Source: Poecilobothrus nobilitatus (taxonomy: Eukaryota > Arthropoda > Insecta > Diptera > Dolichopodidae). Taken from it: 64,000 nt of DNA. Location of the stretch: assembly GCA_947095535.1 (NCBI GenBank), contig OX352774.1, positions 212,772,965 to 212,836,964 of the forward strand, in the 5' to 3' direction. The notes under the pieces are model-generated. The model had not been told where the DNA came from. It saw only the letters and a list, made by a program, of their open reading frames with translations, and did no database searches. This document shows positions 50,805 to 63,284 of this stretch, piece by piece. Made by a program: the position numbers and the translations under genes. Position 1 is the stretch's first letter. The number at the start of each line of letters is the position of its first letter.

Positions 50805-51000
50805 TTTTTTTTAATGCATTTCTCTGCCACATAAATGTGGATAGGAAATTAGTAAATTACACAGCCTTTCCTGTTCAGCCGTGACTGTTAATGTCGTAAG
50901 GGGGAATAACTCTCAAGACGTGTGTGTGATTTGAACCCACACTCTCTCGGTGTTTATAGCGTATTTTATACGCTCTTACCTACTAGGCCACCGAGGCCCC
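50805..51000 (-). mobile_element. tRNA-derived SINE, copy 4, with target-site duplication
   Basis: Best-preserved copy. From 51000 leftwards it reads GGGGCCTCGGTGGCCTAGTA (A box TGGCCTAGTAGG), then the AAGAGCGTATAAAATACGCT stem and GTTCAAATC (a B box fitting GWTCRANNC). The body follows with GCTGAACAGGAAAGGCTGTG and CCACATTTATGTGGC, and the tail is GCATT followed by an A run. TAAACAGGAATTTT at 50791-50804 and TAAATAGGAATTTC at 51001-51014 flank it and differ at two of 14 positions. That is the duplication expected of LINE-driven retroposition. Confidence 0.9.
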
Positions 51001-51014
51001 TAAATAGGAATTTC

Positions 51015-53983
51015 TTTTAAGAGGTATGAATAGATGTGAAAAGAAATCATTGAGAAAATTTCAAAATCAATTTTATATTTTTTAATATCAGTTAATACCT
51101 ATACATAGTTCAAATATTTTCTAAAAGTACTGTATTTATTTAGTAACATTCATAATTTTATTTTATTTTTTTAACAAAATACAAAATTATTATTTTTTTT
51201 TTTAAATCGGCAACCATTTATTAGTAGATACTGAAAATAAAAAAAAAATAAAATAAAGAAAACAATTTACATTTTAAATTATATGTTTTTTATAATATTA
51301 TATACAATTTAATAATAGGTGATGAGCCGAACGAACAAAAGATTCAAAAGACTAAGTAATAAAGTGTGCTAATTAGAGAGTCGAATGTAATAATATATTT
51401 AATAGTTACTTTAGTAATTTAAATGTTAGATCTTGTTTATTTGTTTTTTATTTATTTTTTTTTTTATTTATTATTTTAAATTGTTTTCATTTTTTTCTTC
51501 ACATTTAGTTCTGAAAACAAATAAATACACGACAAAATTAATAATATTATAGCATGAGAAAAATCATAATACTGTAACAAAAAAAAATAATAAAATGGTC
51601 TATCAAATTATATTTAGACTGCCTTTTGCCTAATAAGTTGGTAAAAAATTTAAAAAGTGACAAATTGATTTAAGATTTATTTGAGAAATTTTTATAATTA
51701 TTATCTATACAGTGAATTTTATTGTATTGAATTATCAATATAAAAATGGAGGAGAAGAAATTAAAGTATTCGATTAAATTTAATTGTTTACATTGAAAAA
51801 AATTTACTTAATGTCAATAAGTAGTTTATTAATGCTGTTATTACATGAGACAGTACTGTTATATATTTTGTGAACTAATGAACGAGTCAACTAATACATT
51901 TTATAAATCATTAATCAATAATTATAATTATATTTTTGCCTGGTCTTCATTTGACAATTAAAAATTACTACCTGTAATACAAGAAATTATTTGATCATAG
52001 AATTCAAAATATTTGGAAATTATTAGCTGTCATTGTTTGAAGTAAACACTCGTTTAAAATAAATATTAAAAATTAAATTCAGTCATCCAATACGCTGTCA
52101 AATTACTGATACTGTTTCGTGTATCATCACCTTTAGATATGTAAGAAATGTTAAAGCATCGGTAATTAAAAATGGCCATCATCCAGGCTAATCTTTTTAA
52201 AATTATAACTTTATTGAACTTAGTAAAGTTTTATAAGTTTTGATATTCTTTTATATAGTACTAAAAATATTTTTAAAGTATCTTTAATTTTTTGTGTTCT
52301 ACGTCTTGTAGGAAGTTCCTTTAAAAGGGAAGTCTCAGTTCATTTACTAAGTAAGACATATTATATTTTTAATATTTTCCTAGATGACTTAAGAAAGTTG
52401 ATAAGATGGTGTCAGAGTTTAATTATTTAAATTAGATTACATTTTTATTTACAATAGTTTCCGTATACATCTTTAGGAATCAAGTAATTTCCATTGTTAA
52501 ATTAAAACAGTCCTGAAATTTTCCAGCATTTTAAATTGTACTATAAAACTTTCTTAACTTTATTGTTAATTGTTGTTTTCTATCATGTAATCTTACTAAA
52601 AAAATATATACTATAAACTATCCGATCTTCTTACAATTTATGTAATTTTTTTAATACTTGTTTTGCAATTGAGTTGACGATCAAACACTTTACCTAATTC
52701 CTTCTATATGGTATTCATTATTTATCCAATTTATTTTCATTTTTTCAATTTATAAAATCTACAATAAAAAAATTTTTTATTTAAATAAAACTCACAAGTT
52801 TAATTTTATTTTCAAAATTTTAGATTATTAATGCTGTTACCTCTTCATATACATAACATACATTTGTTGATTAATTTTAACATTTAAATTGATTGACAGG
52901 TAACTATTTTTTTTTTTCAGGTAGGCATTCATATTTAACAAAATGTTTATTGACATATTTAATGAATGTGTTAAATATGAAATCATGGTACACAAAAAAC
53001 AAACAGACTATTTGTAAAGCACATAATAAAGTGGAAATCAATTTGCATCTTTTAAAATAGTAAAAAAGTAAATAAAAATTGTATATAAAAAAAAAGGAAA
53101 ATAATAATAAAAATGTTTTGTAAATTTTTTATGTAAATATAGTTTGAGAAAACAAAAAAAAAAAAAAGAATAAAAATTTTTTTTTACTACCATTATTTTT
53201 CAAAATTTTAAAATTTGAAGAGGTGGAAATCAAAAGAAAATTTAAATAAAAATTCAATAATAAATATATTCAAAAAAATATCTTTCAGATTTTTTGATAC
53301 TTAAGATATCAAATTGCATTTTTCTGTTTTGTTTTTTATTTTATGATGATTTAAATTTTATGATTTACAAGTGAATCCGTACCACACACCTAGATATTAT
53401 CTACTACAGATTACAGAATTGTGTGAAAATTTGTGTATTTATATTTAAATTTTAGTTATTTATTTTTTTTTTTTTTTTTGCATTAAATTTCCATTTTTGT
53501 TTAAAAAAAAAATTTAAAATGAAAATTTTCACTCAACACCCATATTAAGAAGTACAGAGAAAAAAGTTTTTTTTTTTTTTGTTTTATTTTTATGTTTTAT
53601 CATGACCGACTTTTATTAATACTGGAGCGGTGTTTTTTTTGAATATAAAATTTTTATGGTATTTTGTTAAAAATTTATTTGTTCTACAGTTTATTGAGTT
53701 GATTTTCTATCAAAAAAATTAAAAGGTAAGAATCAGTATAAAGTTTAACGCATTAATTATTTAAATTCGAATTAAATACGAATTTGACTAACTTCACTTT
53801 TTGATAGTTAATTTGATTTTATAAATTTAATTATGAATGTATAATCAGAACCAGAATGTAATCAGAAAAATGTTATGCTATGATGCTATAAAAGATGCTA
53901 AAATATTAATAAATATCTTAAAATTATCCGAAATACATCAATAAAATTAAAAGGCGTTAAGTTGAAATTGTTATAATTCAATA
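51015..53983. other. AT-rich DNA without a gene
   Basis: No gene is recognised. It contains an exact TGATTGACAG word at 52890-52899 and, just after it, a 12-bp inverted pair TCATATTTAACA / TGTTAAATATGA (about 52930-52981). Confidence 0.5.
52890..52899 (+). promoter_or_regulatory. Candidate Exd-Hth (Pbx-Meis) site
   Basis: The decamer TGATTGACAG is exact on the plus strand. It is the known composite recognition sequence of PBC/Meis-type homeodomain pairs. Motif match only; no occupancy evidence. Confidence 0.25.
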
Positions 53984-54668
53984 TAAAACAACGCAGAATG
54001 AAAACCAAAGCACATGTTCTTTAAAAGACTAAAAAGAAACAGTTTAAAGTTTTGACTTGCACCAAAATTTCTAAGTTTTTTTGGAATTTTATATCTATGA
54101 AAAATTGTAAAATATCAAGATCAGGCACTTTCATTCATTTTGAGGATAGGAGCACCCTTTTCTAGTTTTGAAACGTAATAGCTCATAAATAGGGGGTGTT
54201 ACAAAAAAAATTCTTAGCTTATTTAATATGCTAATTCCAAAAGATCTTTCTTTCCTTAAAATTTTTAGGTTTTATGAAGAAGATTTTCGGAAGTATGAAG
54301 GAAGCAAAATATTGCCAAATTTCACTTCTACATAACGGCAAATTAAGACACTAAATTGAAAAAAAATGTTTGATATTAATTTATAAATAAAAATGAGAAG
54401 AAGCTCTGTCGTTTGACGTTTTTAGATTAAAAAAGTATTAAACAGAACATATACATGAGATATATACATTTGAAAATAGGGATTTTTGAAAGTTTGAGAA
54501 ATTCAGCAAGTTTCGAAATGCAGTGCTAAATAAAAAAATTGTTCAACAGTATGTTTTTTTTTTAAAATCATGGTTAAAATTGCATTTGTCTATCGTAACT
54601 GGTGTAGAGAATTTTTTAAACAGACAAATGTAAGAACAGACGGATAAAATGTACTAAAAACGAAATAG
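53984..54668 (-). mobile_element. AGCACA-family dispersed repeat, copy E
   Basis: On the minus strand it begins TTTTTAGTACATTTTATC with a decayed CCGTCTGTTC tract. It passes through TTAACCATGATTTT, TTTCGAAACTTGCTG, CAAAAATCCCTATTTTC, TGCCGTTATG and TTATGAGCTATTACG. It ends at TTTTCATTCTGCGTTGTTTT (53984-54003). Nearly full length but diverged. Confidence 0.68.
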
Positions 54669-55610
54669 CTTAGAATCCTTCTAAAGTACTGTTTATAATT
54701 TTTTAATGACTGTTTTATTTATTGTCTAAATCTTTTAGTTTTAATCTCTCAGAGTCGCAAAGCTTTGTTATTATTTAGTCTTAATTTATTTATATGGTTT
54801 AGTTTAATGTATTAGTTTTAATTACATAGTTTTCGTTTAGTAAAATTTTCACTTTATTTACATCATATAATGAACCAAATATCGCTTATATTGCATCAAA
54901 GATATCGGATATGTTTCATTTGACCTTATATAAAATATAATATAATTTTGTTAATAAAAATGATACAAAAACTAAATTTATTGATTAAAAATTTTTACCG
55001 ACCAATTTTTTATTTTTAAAGTTTGTCCAATAACTACAATTAAACAATTTTTAAAAGTTTTTTTTTTCTGTTTTTCTTAATTAAGTACTTAAAATTTTTG
55101 GAAAATTTTAACTTTAACACGATCTCTTTGTTACATATTATAATCACATTATAGTAACAACTAACCGATCAGTAATTGCAATACAAAACATTTATTTTAA
55201 CAAGTATTTCAGTCATCAAAAAAATTACTAAGTGTTAAAATACAGAGTATTGCACAAGTTAAAATAAAAGAAAAAAAGATAGTATCTAAAAGCAAACATT
55301 TTCAAAGGCGAACATTTCAATATTTTTAAAATTTTCAATATTTCATAGAATTTTTTAAGTGAGAAGGAATTGTGAAAAATGAAGAAGCATTTATTTGTCA
55401 GTTTTAAGGTAAGATTATAGTAAAACAAAAACAATATAATATTTGACCTTTAATTTAAGTGTTTTTTTTATCCAATTTACACAGGCATCGAACTTAAAAG
55501 TTCCTTTATAATCAAACTTACAATTACCTTTATAATACCAAAGGTTGTAGGTGCCTTCAATATTGATATTTATACTCTTACGAACGTATTTCTCAATGTT
55601 CCGTACCATT
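54669..55610. other. AT-rich DNA without a gene
   Basis: Unique AT-rich sequence between two AGCACA-family copies of opposite orientation. Nothing is recognised. Confidence 0.5.
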
Positions 55611-56310
55611 TCTTTTTAGCCCATTTCCAAAGACAAAAAATTTTAAATATGGGTAGGTCTCATAAAAAAATTAATTTTGTGGAACAACTTTTTCATGTAG
55701 CCCCATCCATTAGGGAACTACAGCCCCTCAAACTTTGATAAGCCCTATTTTTAAACGCGTATATTTAGTGTAGTGCTTAACATTTTTTCAATCTGGACAC
55801 GTCATTCGACAGGTAATTTTGTTTAGCTTTATAAATCAATATAAGAATTATATATATTTTTTAAATTTAGTATTTAAATTTACCGTTATGTGAAAACCAA
55901 ATTTTGCATGATTTTTCTACCTTCGCATAACTCTAGCACGCTTTTAGATAGGGGTTTGAAATTTTGGGGCAAAAAAGAACTTTTAGAATTAGTATAAGTT
56001 TGCTCAGAAAGTTTGCTTTTTTGTACCACCTCCTGTATACGAGATATTAGGGCTCAAAAATTGAAAATTTGCTATTTTTAAGCATTTTTCTTCGGTAAGA
56101 CAAAAAAATTAAAGCTCCAGTAATATATTTTTATGTATGTTAATGGTTTCTTTTAAATGTATAGGGTTCCAAAGTTACAGCTCCTCTAAATTCCAAAAAT
56201 GTTCTATTTTCACATTTTTTTTTATTACAAAAAATTTCGTGAATTTTATTTCTTAAACTTTCAAATTTTTGTGCAAGTCACAATTCGAAACAGTATGTAT
56301 TGTCTTTTCG
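55611..56310 (+). mobile_element. AGCACA-family dispersed repeat, copy C
   Basis: It starts TCTTTTTAGCCCATTTCC but lacks the hairpin and the CCGTC tract, jumping to TTTTAAATATGGGTAGGTCT. From there it is close to copy A: TTTCATGTAGCCCCATCC, GGGAACTACAGCCCCTCAAA, TTTACCGTTATGTGAAAACC, GCACGCTTTTAGATAGGGG and TGTGCAAGTCACAATTC. It breaks off around 56300 near GTATGTATTGTCTTTTCG and is followed at once by a fragment of the second DINE-like family. Confidence 0.78.
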
Positions 56311-56329
56311 TTTGTATTGTCTTATTGTC

Positions 56330-56720
56330 TTCTTTCGGTTCAGGTGGTTGCCGTTGCCAAATAACTTTTTCTTTGTATGAAAATAGCTTAGTGTTTACTG
56401 AAATTTGATATCTGAAATTTTGTGAAAAAAAATTAAGTCTGTTGCCTACAACTCTTTTGTTATATATTATCTGGGTATGTATTTAAAATGTTATCAAAAA
56501 ACGATTTTTGCAAAATTTGGTTAGTCTAACTTTAGTCAAGTTGGAGTAGCTACGAAATGCGTATCTACATAAATTTATACTTAAGCTGAGTAAAAGCTGA
56601 ACATTTAAAATTTTATAAAATTTGATTAAATTTTATGGTAACAGCATAACTTATGTTTGTGCGAAGCGGGTATCCTAGATTTGACACAGTCAACTATACA
56701 TACACTTCCACGTTTACTAT
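56330..56720 (+). mobile_element. Fragment of the second DINE-like family
   Basis: It matches the 3' part of the element at 34855-35480: TTTCTTTGTATGAAAATAGC (there TTTCTTTATATGGAAATAAC), ATGAAATTTTGT-like words, and an end GCGGGTATCCTAGATTTGAC followed by ACACTTCCACG. The TATACCC end and CCGTCCG core are missing. It abuts AGCACA copy C, so either one inserted into the other or both were carried as a composite. Confidence 0.6.
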
Positions 56721-59700
56721 AATTTATTCATTAAATAAATATCTTTTGTTTTAATAATTGTCACTTCTGGGATACTCTATATTTGGTTCATTCATTTAAA
56801 CAAAACAAAAACATATTATTAAAAATATATAAATAATATATTATTTGATGTTATACATATTTTAACCGCAAAATTAACATTTCACAACATTAATATTAGG
56901 TATAGGTACTACATTACATATTACTCAACATATTATTAATATTATTTATATTTTTACATCATAATAAAACTTTCTTAATTTTTTATTCTTGTATAATGTT
57001 TAATATGACATTTAATTACATTTACATTTTACTATATTATTATTATATTCATTTGTATTAAATAATTTTTTTTTTTTAATTTTTAAATTTTGTTTTTTTT
57101 TTTTTTAACATAATTTAAAATACATGTCATTATTTAGCTGTCAAAGTCATTAATTTTCGAAAAAAGAATGAACAAAAAAATAATAAGATAAAAAATATAT
57201 ATACATATAGGTATAATTCTGTATCAACACCTATAATCAAGTAAAATAACAACATTTGACAGGAAAAATAAAGGTGAAACCATGTAATTACTACCAAAAA
57301 AAAAAGGAAAAAAACATAATTATAAGAGATAGAACATAAGAGTAAAAACATGTGTTTAGCAAATAAAAAAGACAATTTAAAAAAAAAAAAATCAAAAACA
57401 AAACCAAAAAAACACTAACAATAATAATTGTAAACTTTCAAAAACTCTTGTCATTAAAATTACTTTTTTTTTTTTCTTCTTTCTTTCTAAACTGTCATTA
57501 AATTGTTAGCATTTTAACAAATTTTTTCACACCACAGATAAAAATGTTAAAAAATGTTATAAAATTATTATGCATCTACATATTATATTGTATGGTTTAA
57601 AATTATAATAATATTAATTTTATTAAGTGAAAAATGGTATTATGAACGGAATCTAACAATTTATAAAAGAAAATTGAAACAATATAAAGATTTACTTAGG
57701 CAGAAGTTTTAAAATATAATAAAGATGCAATATTATAGATACATATGTAGATACATTCTTTTTTTATTATAATATTTTTCATAATTACAACAAATAAAAT
57801 AAAAAAAACCAAGATTTCAATGAATTTAAAGTAAGTTGTAGTAATTAAATATCACTTAGGTATACCTACCTTATTCCTAAATCAAAACAAATCATTTAGA
57901 TTTAGAGTTTCACTTTTTTCTATGTGTTTAAATTTCAAATTTATTGGCCACATACTGAAGCAATAGAATTTATTAAATATCAAAGCTACTTTAAAAGTTG
58001 ATATTTGAAATCTCTCAGTCATTAAGTCAAACTTATTTTCCATCTCCATTTTTATTAAGATAAACAGGTTAGATCAAAAAAAGAATGATGATATTCCTTT
58101 TCAGAAAATCAGAAAATCAGATTCTACTATTACCAATTCATATTTAATTATTAATGTGGGGGCCTGTTCATATGTAGTGGAACGGTAATTGTGAAGGAAA
58201 AAAAATCTAGAGAAAGATTTTAAAATTAAAGATGAATCATTCGAAAAAAAAAAAATATCTAGTTCATGAAAATTAAAGCTTTTGAAAATTTGTGGTATGA
58301 ATTGATACTATACTTGATGGTTATTATAAGACTAAAGAATTCAACATTTGATATGTTATTTGTATTATTCTCTAAATTTTAATTTGAAAGATTTTTGTTA
58401 TAACACTAATTATAAAAATATTAAAAATTTTACATAAAAATTGAATGAAATGACTGATAAATCAAATTAGCTTTTTCGACTATATTGAAACCATGTTTAG
58501 GTTTTGTTTCAAACAAGAAGATTATTTAAAAAAAAATACGCAAAGAGTCATATTTCTTGCAAGAACTGCAGTAAGACACAGGCACAATAGGTAAATTCAA
58601 CGAAATTTTTCATCATTTCTTTTATTCCAACAACCTTTCCAATTATGAGAAGCATTACCTGCTAGCAATGATTACCTATTTAGCAGAATTTTGTTATAAC
58701 ATTAACCAAGATTTAATTTTATTAACATTGTAAATAATACGATTAATATTTATTGATCTTTTTATATATTGAACTTCAGACGGGATAATACGTTTAGTAG
58801 AACAACAATATCAAAGGAGAGGCATTAACGATTCGTTAATCTACTCGCTTCTATTTGACATTACATATATTATGAATTAAGTTTAACTTGTTTTTAAACA
58901 TAACACTGCAAAATGTTACATTTTTCTCAATAATAATAAAAATTTGAATTTATCAACCGTTTATTATTTTCCTACAACTAATTAGAAAATAAAAAAATTA
59001 AACAAATGCGACCGGAAGTGTTTCTTAACTGTAGTTCATGTTATTATAATTTTAAAATTATTTATCATAAACTACAATAAATTATAATTTTGCTCCCTAA
59101 AAATTATTTTTCTAAAATTTTATTTTAATTGTACATAAATTAAGAAAAAAAAAAAAAAAAATAGAACACAGACTAAAATTAGCACCTTTAAATAATGAGG
59201 GATGAAAAAGAATTTATAAATGGATGAATGAATTCGTAGTTATAATAAAAAACAAAAAAATTATTAATTTCATTTTAAAATTGAGATTAAATGAAAATTT
59301 ATAACCATATTTATTTATTTTTTTTTTTTGAAACACATGGGTAGTCCAGTTCAGGTTCTTTTTTTATATATAGACAGTATAATTAAAAATGAATCAACAA
59401 TAATATAATTAGGTGTTAGATGAGCATATTATAGGAATTAAGAAGATATTATCATTGAAAACTACTTGAATTTTATATTATTACGATATTGTAACCAACT
59501 GGTAATTTACAATAAGAGAATTATTTTTGGAAGTTACTTAGAGTGACCATATAATTAACAGTCTGTTCTCTAGTTTTTAATTTTTTTTTTAGGATCCCAT
59601 CAATTAGAGAATATATTTGAAACTCTTGGGATATCCTTTTAAAATCATAAGGCGTGTTAATTAGAAATAAATTACAGGAACTAAAAAAAATTTAATCAAA

Positions 59701-60050
59701 ATATTAATTTATTTTTTGCTTAACAATATCTGATCAATTTTTATTATAATTAAAGATTATTGAAGCAGTTTTAAATCTACGCTTCCGAGTAAAAGTAATG
59801 TTAAAAAAAAAAATATGGTAATTTTTATTTTTAATAATGACAGCTGATGCAATAATAAAACTTCAAAATGTACGACAAATAATACTTTTGACAGTTTTAA
59901 AGTTTTCGAATAATATCTAGCAATAAATTTAAATTTTCATTTTATCAATTGGAAATTATTCATACAGAATTAAGTTTATATGCTTTTTTTTCATATGGTA
60001 AATATTTAAATTCGAATTATCGCAAGAAAGCTGGAATTTAAATAATTAAA
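56721..60050. other. AT-rich DNA without a gene
   Basis: AT-rich unique DNA with A/T runs (57061-57107, 57379-57391). No gene, RNA or element is recognised. Confidence 0.55.
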
Positions 60051-60238
60051 GGGCCTCGGTGGCCTAGTGGGTAAAAGCGTATAAAATATGCTGTAAACAC
60101 CAAAGGAGTGTGGGATCGAATTCCACACATGTCGTAAGAGTTATTCGCCCTTACGACATTCCACGCCTGAACAGTACAGAATTTCCTCTTCACTTTTATG
60201 TGGCATTGCATTAAAAATGCATTAAAAAAAAAAAAAAA
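60051..60238 (+). mobile_element. tRNA-derived SINE, copy 5
   Basis: GGGCCTCGGTGGCCTAGTGG (A box TGGCCTAGTGGG), then AGCGTATAAAATATGCTG, a B-box region GGATCGAATTCC (one extra base), and a perfect body hairpin GTCGTAAG...CTTACGAC (60131-60158). CACGCCTGAACAGTACAG and CACTTTTATGTGGCATTGC follow. It ends with two ATTAAAAATGCATT-like steps and an A run of about 15. The GGAAAGGCTGTG segment of the other copies is deleted. The flanking AATTAAA-like sequences are too simple to prove a target-site duplication. Confidence 0.88.
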
Positions 60239-62590
60239 TTATTAAATTAAAAAACAATTTCTTCTAAAGCCGGATGTGGTTTTTGTACATTTTTTTTTTT
60301 AAAAAATATGGTAACAAATTACGAAATTCGAATTTGAAATTTTCACTTTTGTCAACTAATACCTTTATAAATAATTCTAAACGGCTTAAAATGAAAATAA
60401 TATGTAGGTACTTATTAATTTGTAAAAAAATTAGTTCTCTTAATGGGAGTTATCATAGTAATAGCTACTCAAGTATTCTTACATAATATATATACAAAAC
60501 AGCCAAGGAAACATCACTTCCGATTTATTTTTTCGAATTTTAAAAGATTTTACAATTTTTAAAATTTCTAATAGAATTTAGTCATGCTGAATGACTTTTC
60601 GTTACGTTTCGTCAGTTAGTTTAGTTTAGTATTAATTGATACCCACTTTGTTACGGTCCGAATTTATTTTTTCGACACGTTAATTCAAAGAAATTGTTTT
60701 AAAATTTAAATAAATTATTTATAATAATTAATGAACATTTTATTGCATCAGTTACTGAATTTTAGTTGCAATAATTTTTTTTTTTAAATTGTTTATGAAT
60801 AATGACAATGAAAAAAAATATAAGAAAATTGTTATCTTCTTTCATTTAAAAAAGAAATACTGACATTTGAATATTGACATTGACAATTTTTAAAAATTTT
60901 TATTTTGACATTTAAATTTTTTTTTTACGTATTTATTGAAAATACTATGTAATATTTAAATTTAAAATAATCCTTGAATTTTCAATCAACGAAATCAAAT
61001 ATAAAGAATTTTTTTTTAACAAGGACCAGACTTTGACAGAGTTAAAGAAAATAATGACTTTCAAAACGAATTTATATTGACTTTAATAAATTTTTTGATT
61101 TCATGTCAGTCTGGATGTTTTTCCATATATTCCCTTTTTTTTTATCCCTTAACATACTATAAATATGTACGACTATTCTGAAATATTTTAATATATTCTG
61201 TAAATTTTTGTATAGGTACTAAAATACATATATTTTTCTTTAGAAATTCATAATGATTATCTGAACAATGAACGATGAAAAAAAAATACCTCAGGATTAA
61301 AATTGGAAAAAATAGAATATAAATACCGATAAAAAAAGAAAAAAAAAGAGAAACCTATAAATACCTCAAGCAAATTGGATATTGTTGTAGCTGATATATC
61401 CTGATCTGACAGTTTGTTAGTTGTTTTGTTTTTTTTTTTTCAAGTGGAAGTTGTTGAAATATATATGACTGACAATTGGCAATAAACAGCTGTCAATCAA
61501 ACATCAAAATATCATCAACAAGAATGAAATAAAAAAAAAAAAAAAAAATGGATGAAGAAAACCGCAAAACGTAAAAGGAATTCAATTTATGTTTATGTTG
61601 TAGGTTGGTTTATTGATGCTTTTAATATATTCTTTTAAATTTTTTTTCCTGATTTTTTTGTTTTTTTCTTGTGTCTTGTCTGTTCTTGGGATTTTTTTTG
61701 TTTTTTTTACTTTAATGATTCTGTGAATATTATCGGATTTCTATCAAATTGATAGCTGCCTGGCTACCTTATTTTGCATTGCAAAATCCATAAAAGAAAA
61801 TATAAGAGTAGAAATAATGGAAAATTCTGTTTAATATTATTGTTATATATTTTGATGTGAATTAATTGAAAGGTAGACGACTAGTGATTATTAATTTTAA
61901 AGAATATTGAAGTGGTTTAACATTGAATTATGGATATGTACTACAGATATATTTAATTGCTTTTGTTTGTTATAAACTAGTTATCAACCTTTTAAGAAAT
62001 AGAAAGTTAATTCAAAAAAGAAAAACGGAAAAAAGTAAAATATATAATTGAAAATTATGGATTTGATTTAAGTCATACACGATTTTTGCATTTGTTTTTA
62101 TATTTAAAGGTAAACTGAAATATAAAATTTATTTGGAACATTTTTAAAAGTTCTTTTTTGGATTCTTTTGTAAAAAAAATACAAACAAAACAAAGAACCT
62201 AAATGTATTTTTCCAAAAAAAATTTAAACCACGACTCTTTTAATGATAATAAAAAAAATGTATTCATAAAAACATCGTTTGCATAGAAATAGAAAATATT
62301 TAATTTTAAATCTTTACTAGTATTCGCCCGCCCCTCGAAATTCGAGGTGTTTTAATTAGCAATTACAATACAATATATACAGTATAGTTTCTTTATGATT
62401 TTATTTAAAATGTAAAAATACAATTTTCAATAATTAAAGCCTTTATGAATTTAAAATTTCTTTGTAAATGATATTTTTTGTAAAAACACGATTATTATTA
62501 TCTTTTAGAAGTTGCCCTTGATTTATTGAGTATTGGAAACTCAATATATACCTATTATATATGTATATATTATAAGAAGCCTAAGATGAT
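60239..62590. other. AT-rich DNA without a gene
   Basis: No gene is recognised. It contains a cluster of transcription-factor-like words at 61470-61500 and a small GC island with a CCTCGAA-A-TTCGAGG palindrome near 62332-62347. Confidence 0.5.
61487..61499 (-). promoter_or_regulatory. Candidate Exd-Hth (Pbx-Meis) site overlapping an E-box
   Basis: CAGCTG (61487-61492) overlaps CTGTCAATCA (61490-61499), whose reverse complement is the exact decamer TGATTGACAG. A forkhead-like AATAAACA lies directly upstream (61481-61488). Motif match only. Confidence 0.25.
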
Positions 62591-62691
62591 AAATCATTGA
62601 GTAAAAGGGTTTTAAATATCTATTAATACAGATTAAATATTATGATGATATTATGATATGTAAGAATTTATTTCGTTTAAAATATAAAAAA

Positions 62692-62792
62692 AAAAAACAA
62701 AAAAAAAAAACAGAACTGAATCGAACTTGCAAAATGAAAAAGCAACTATTAATAACCCCACACTTTACCGCTGTTCTAAACACTAAACTGAA
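62692..62792 (-). other. tRNA-like Pol III module (array 2, unit 1)
   Basis: On the minus strand TAGAACAGCGGTA (A-box-like, 62766-62778) is followed by CAAGTTCGATTC (62718-62729), whose GTTCGATTC fits the B-box consensus exactly, then a run of T (the plus-strand A run before 62711). Spacing between boxes is about 36 bp. Stems do not form a canonical tRNA. Confidence 0.55.
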
Positions 62793-63186
62793 ATTTTGAT
62801 CTTTATATTCAGTTATATTGTGAAATTCCTACTCCTACCATACAACCAATATTTTAAAATTTTTAATCGAAAAGAAAAATAAAACAAAAATTTAACGGAA
62901 TCAAAGAGCGTCTTTTTTGAAAATGCATAATATAGGTATAGATTATACATACTATATGATACATATGTAATATACTTTACATGGGATTTTTATAAAAATG
63001 GAAAAAAAATTTTGGAAAAAATATTAATTTTGTAAGATGGCTATACTGAATATTTATCATTTAAAAAGAAAAAAATGAAAGTTGGTTGGTAAATCATTGA
63101 TTAAAATGGTTTTAAATGTCTGTCACTTACAGATTAAATATTATGATATGTAAGAATTTATTTCGTATAAAATATTAGAAATATAA

Positions 63187-63284
63187 AAAAAAAAAAAAGT
63201 AGAATAGAATCAAACTTGCAAACTAAAGACTTCTAAAGTTTAAGAAGCCGCCCCTCTACCACTGCACCAAACTCCCCACTGAAG
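63187..63284 (-). other. tRNA-like Pol III module (array 2, unit 2)
   Basis: On the minus strand TTTGGTGCAGTGGTAGAGGG carries the A-box-like element (63257-63269), and AAGTTTGATTC (63207-63217) the B-box-like element with one mismatch, then 14 or so T. The A box resembles the TGGTGCAGAGG of array 1, which suggests the modules of both arrays share a tRNA-related ancestor. Confidence 0.55.
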
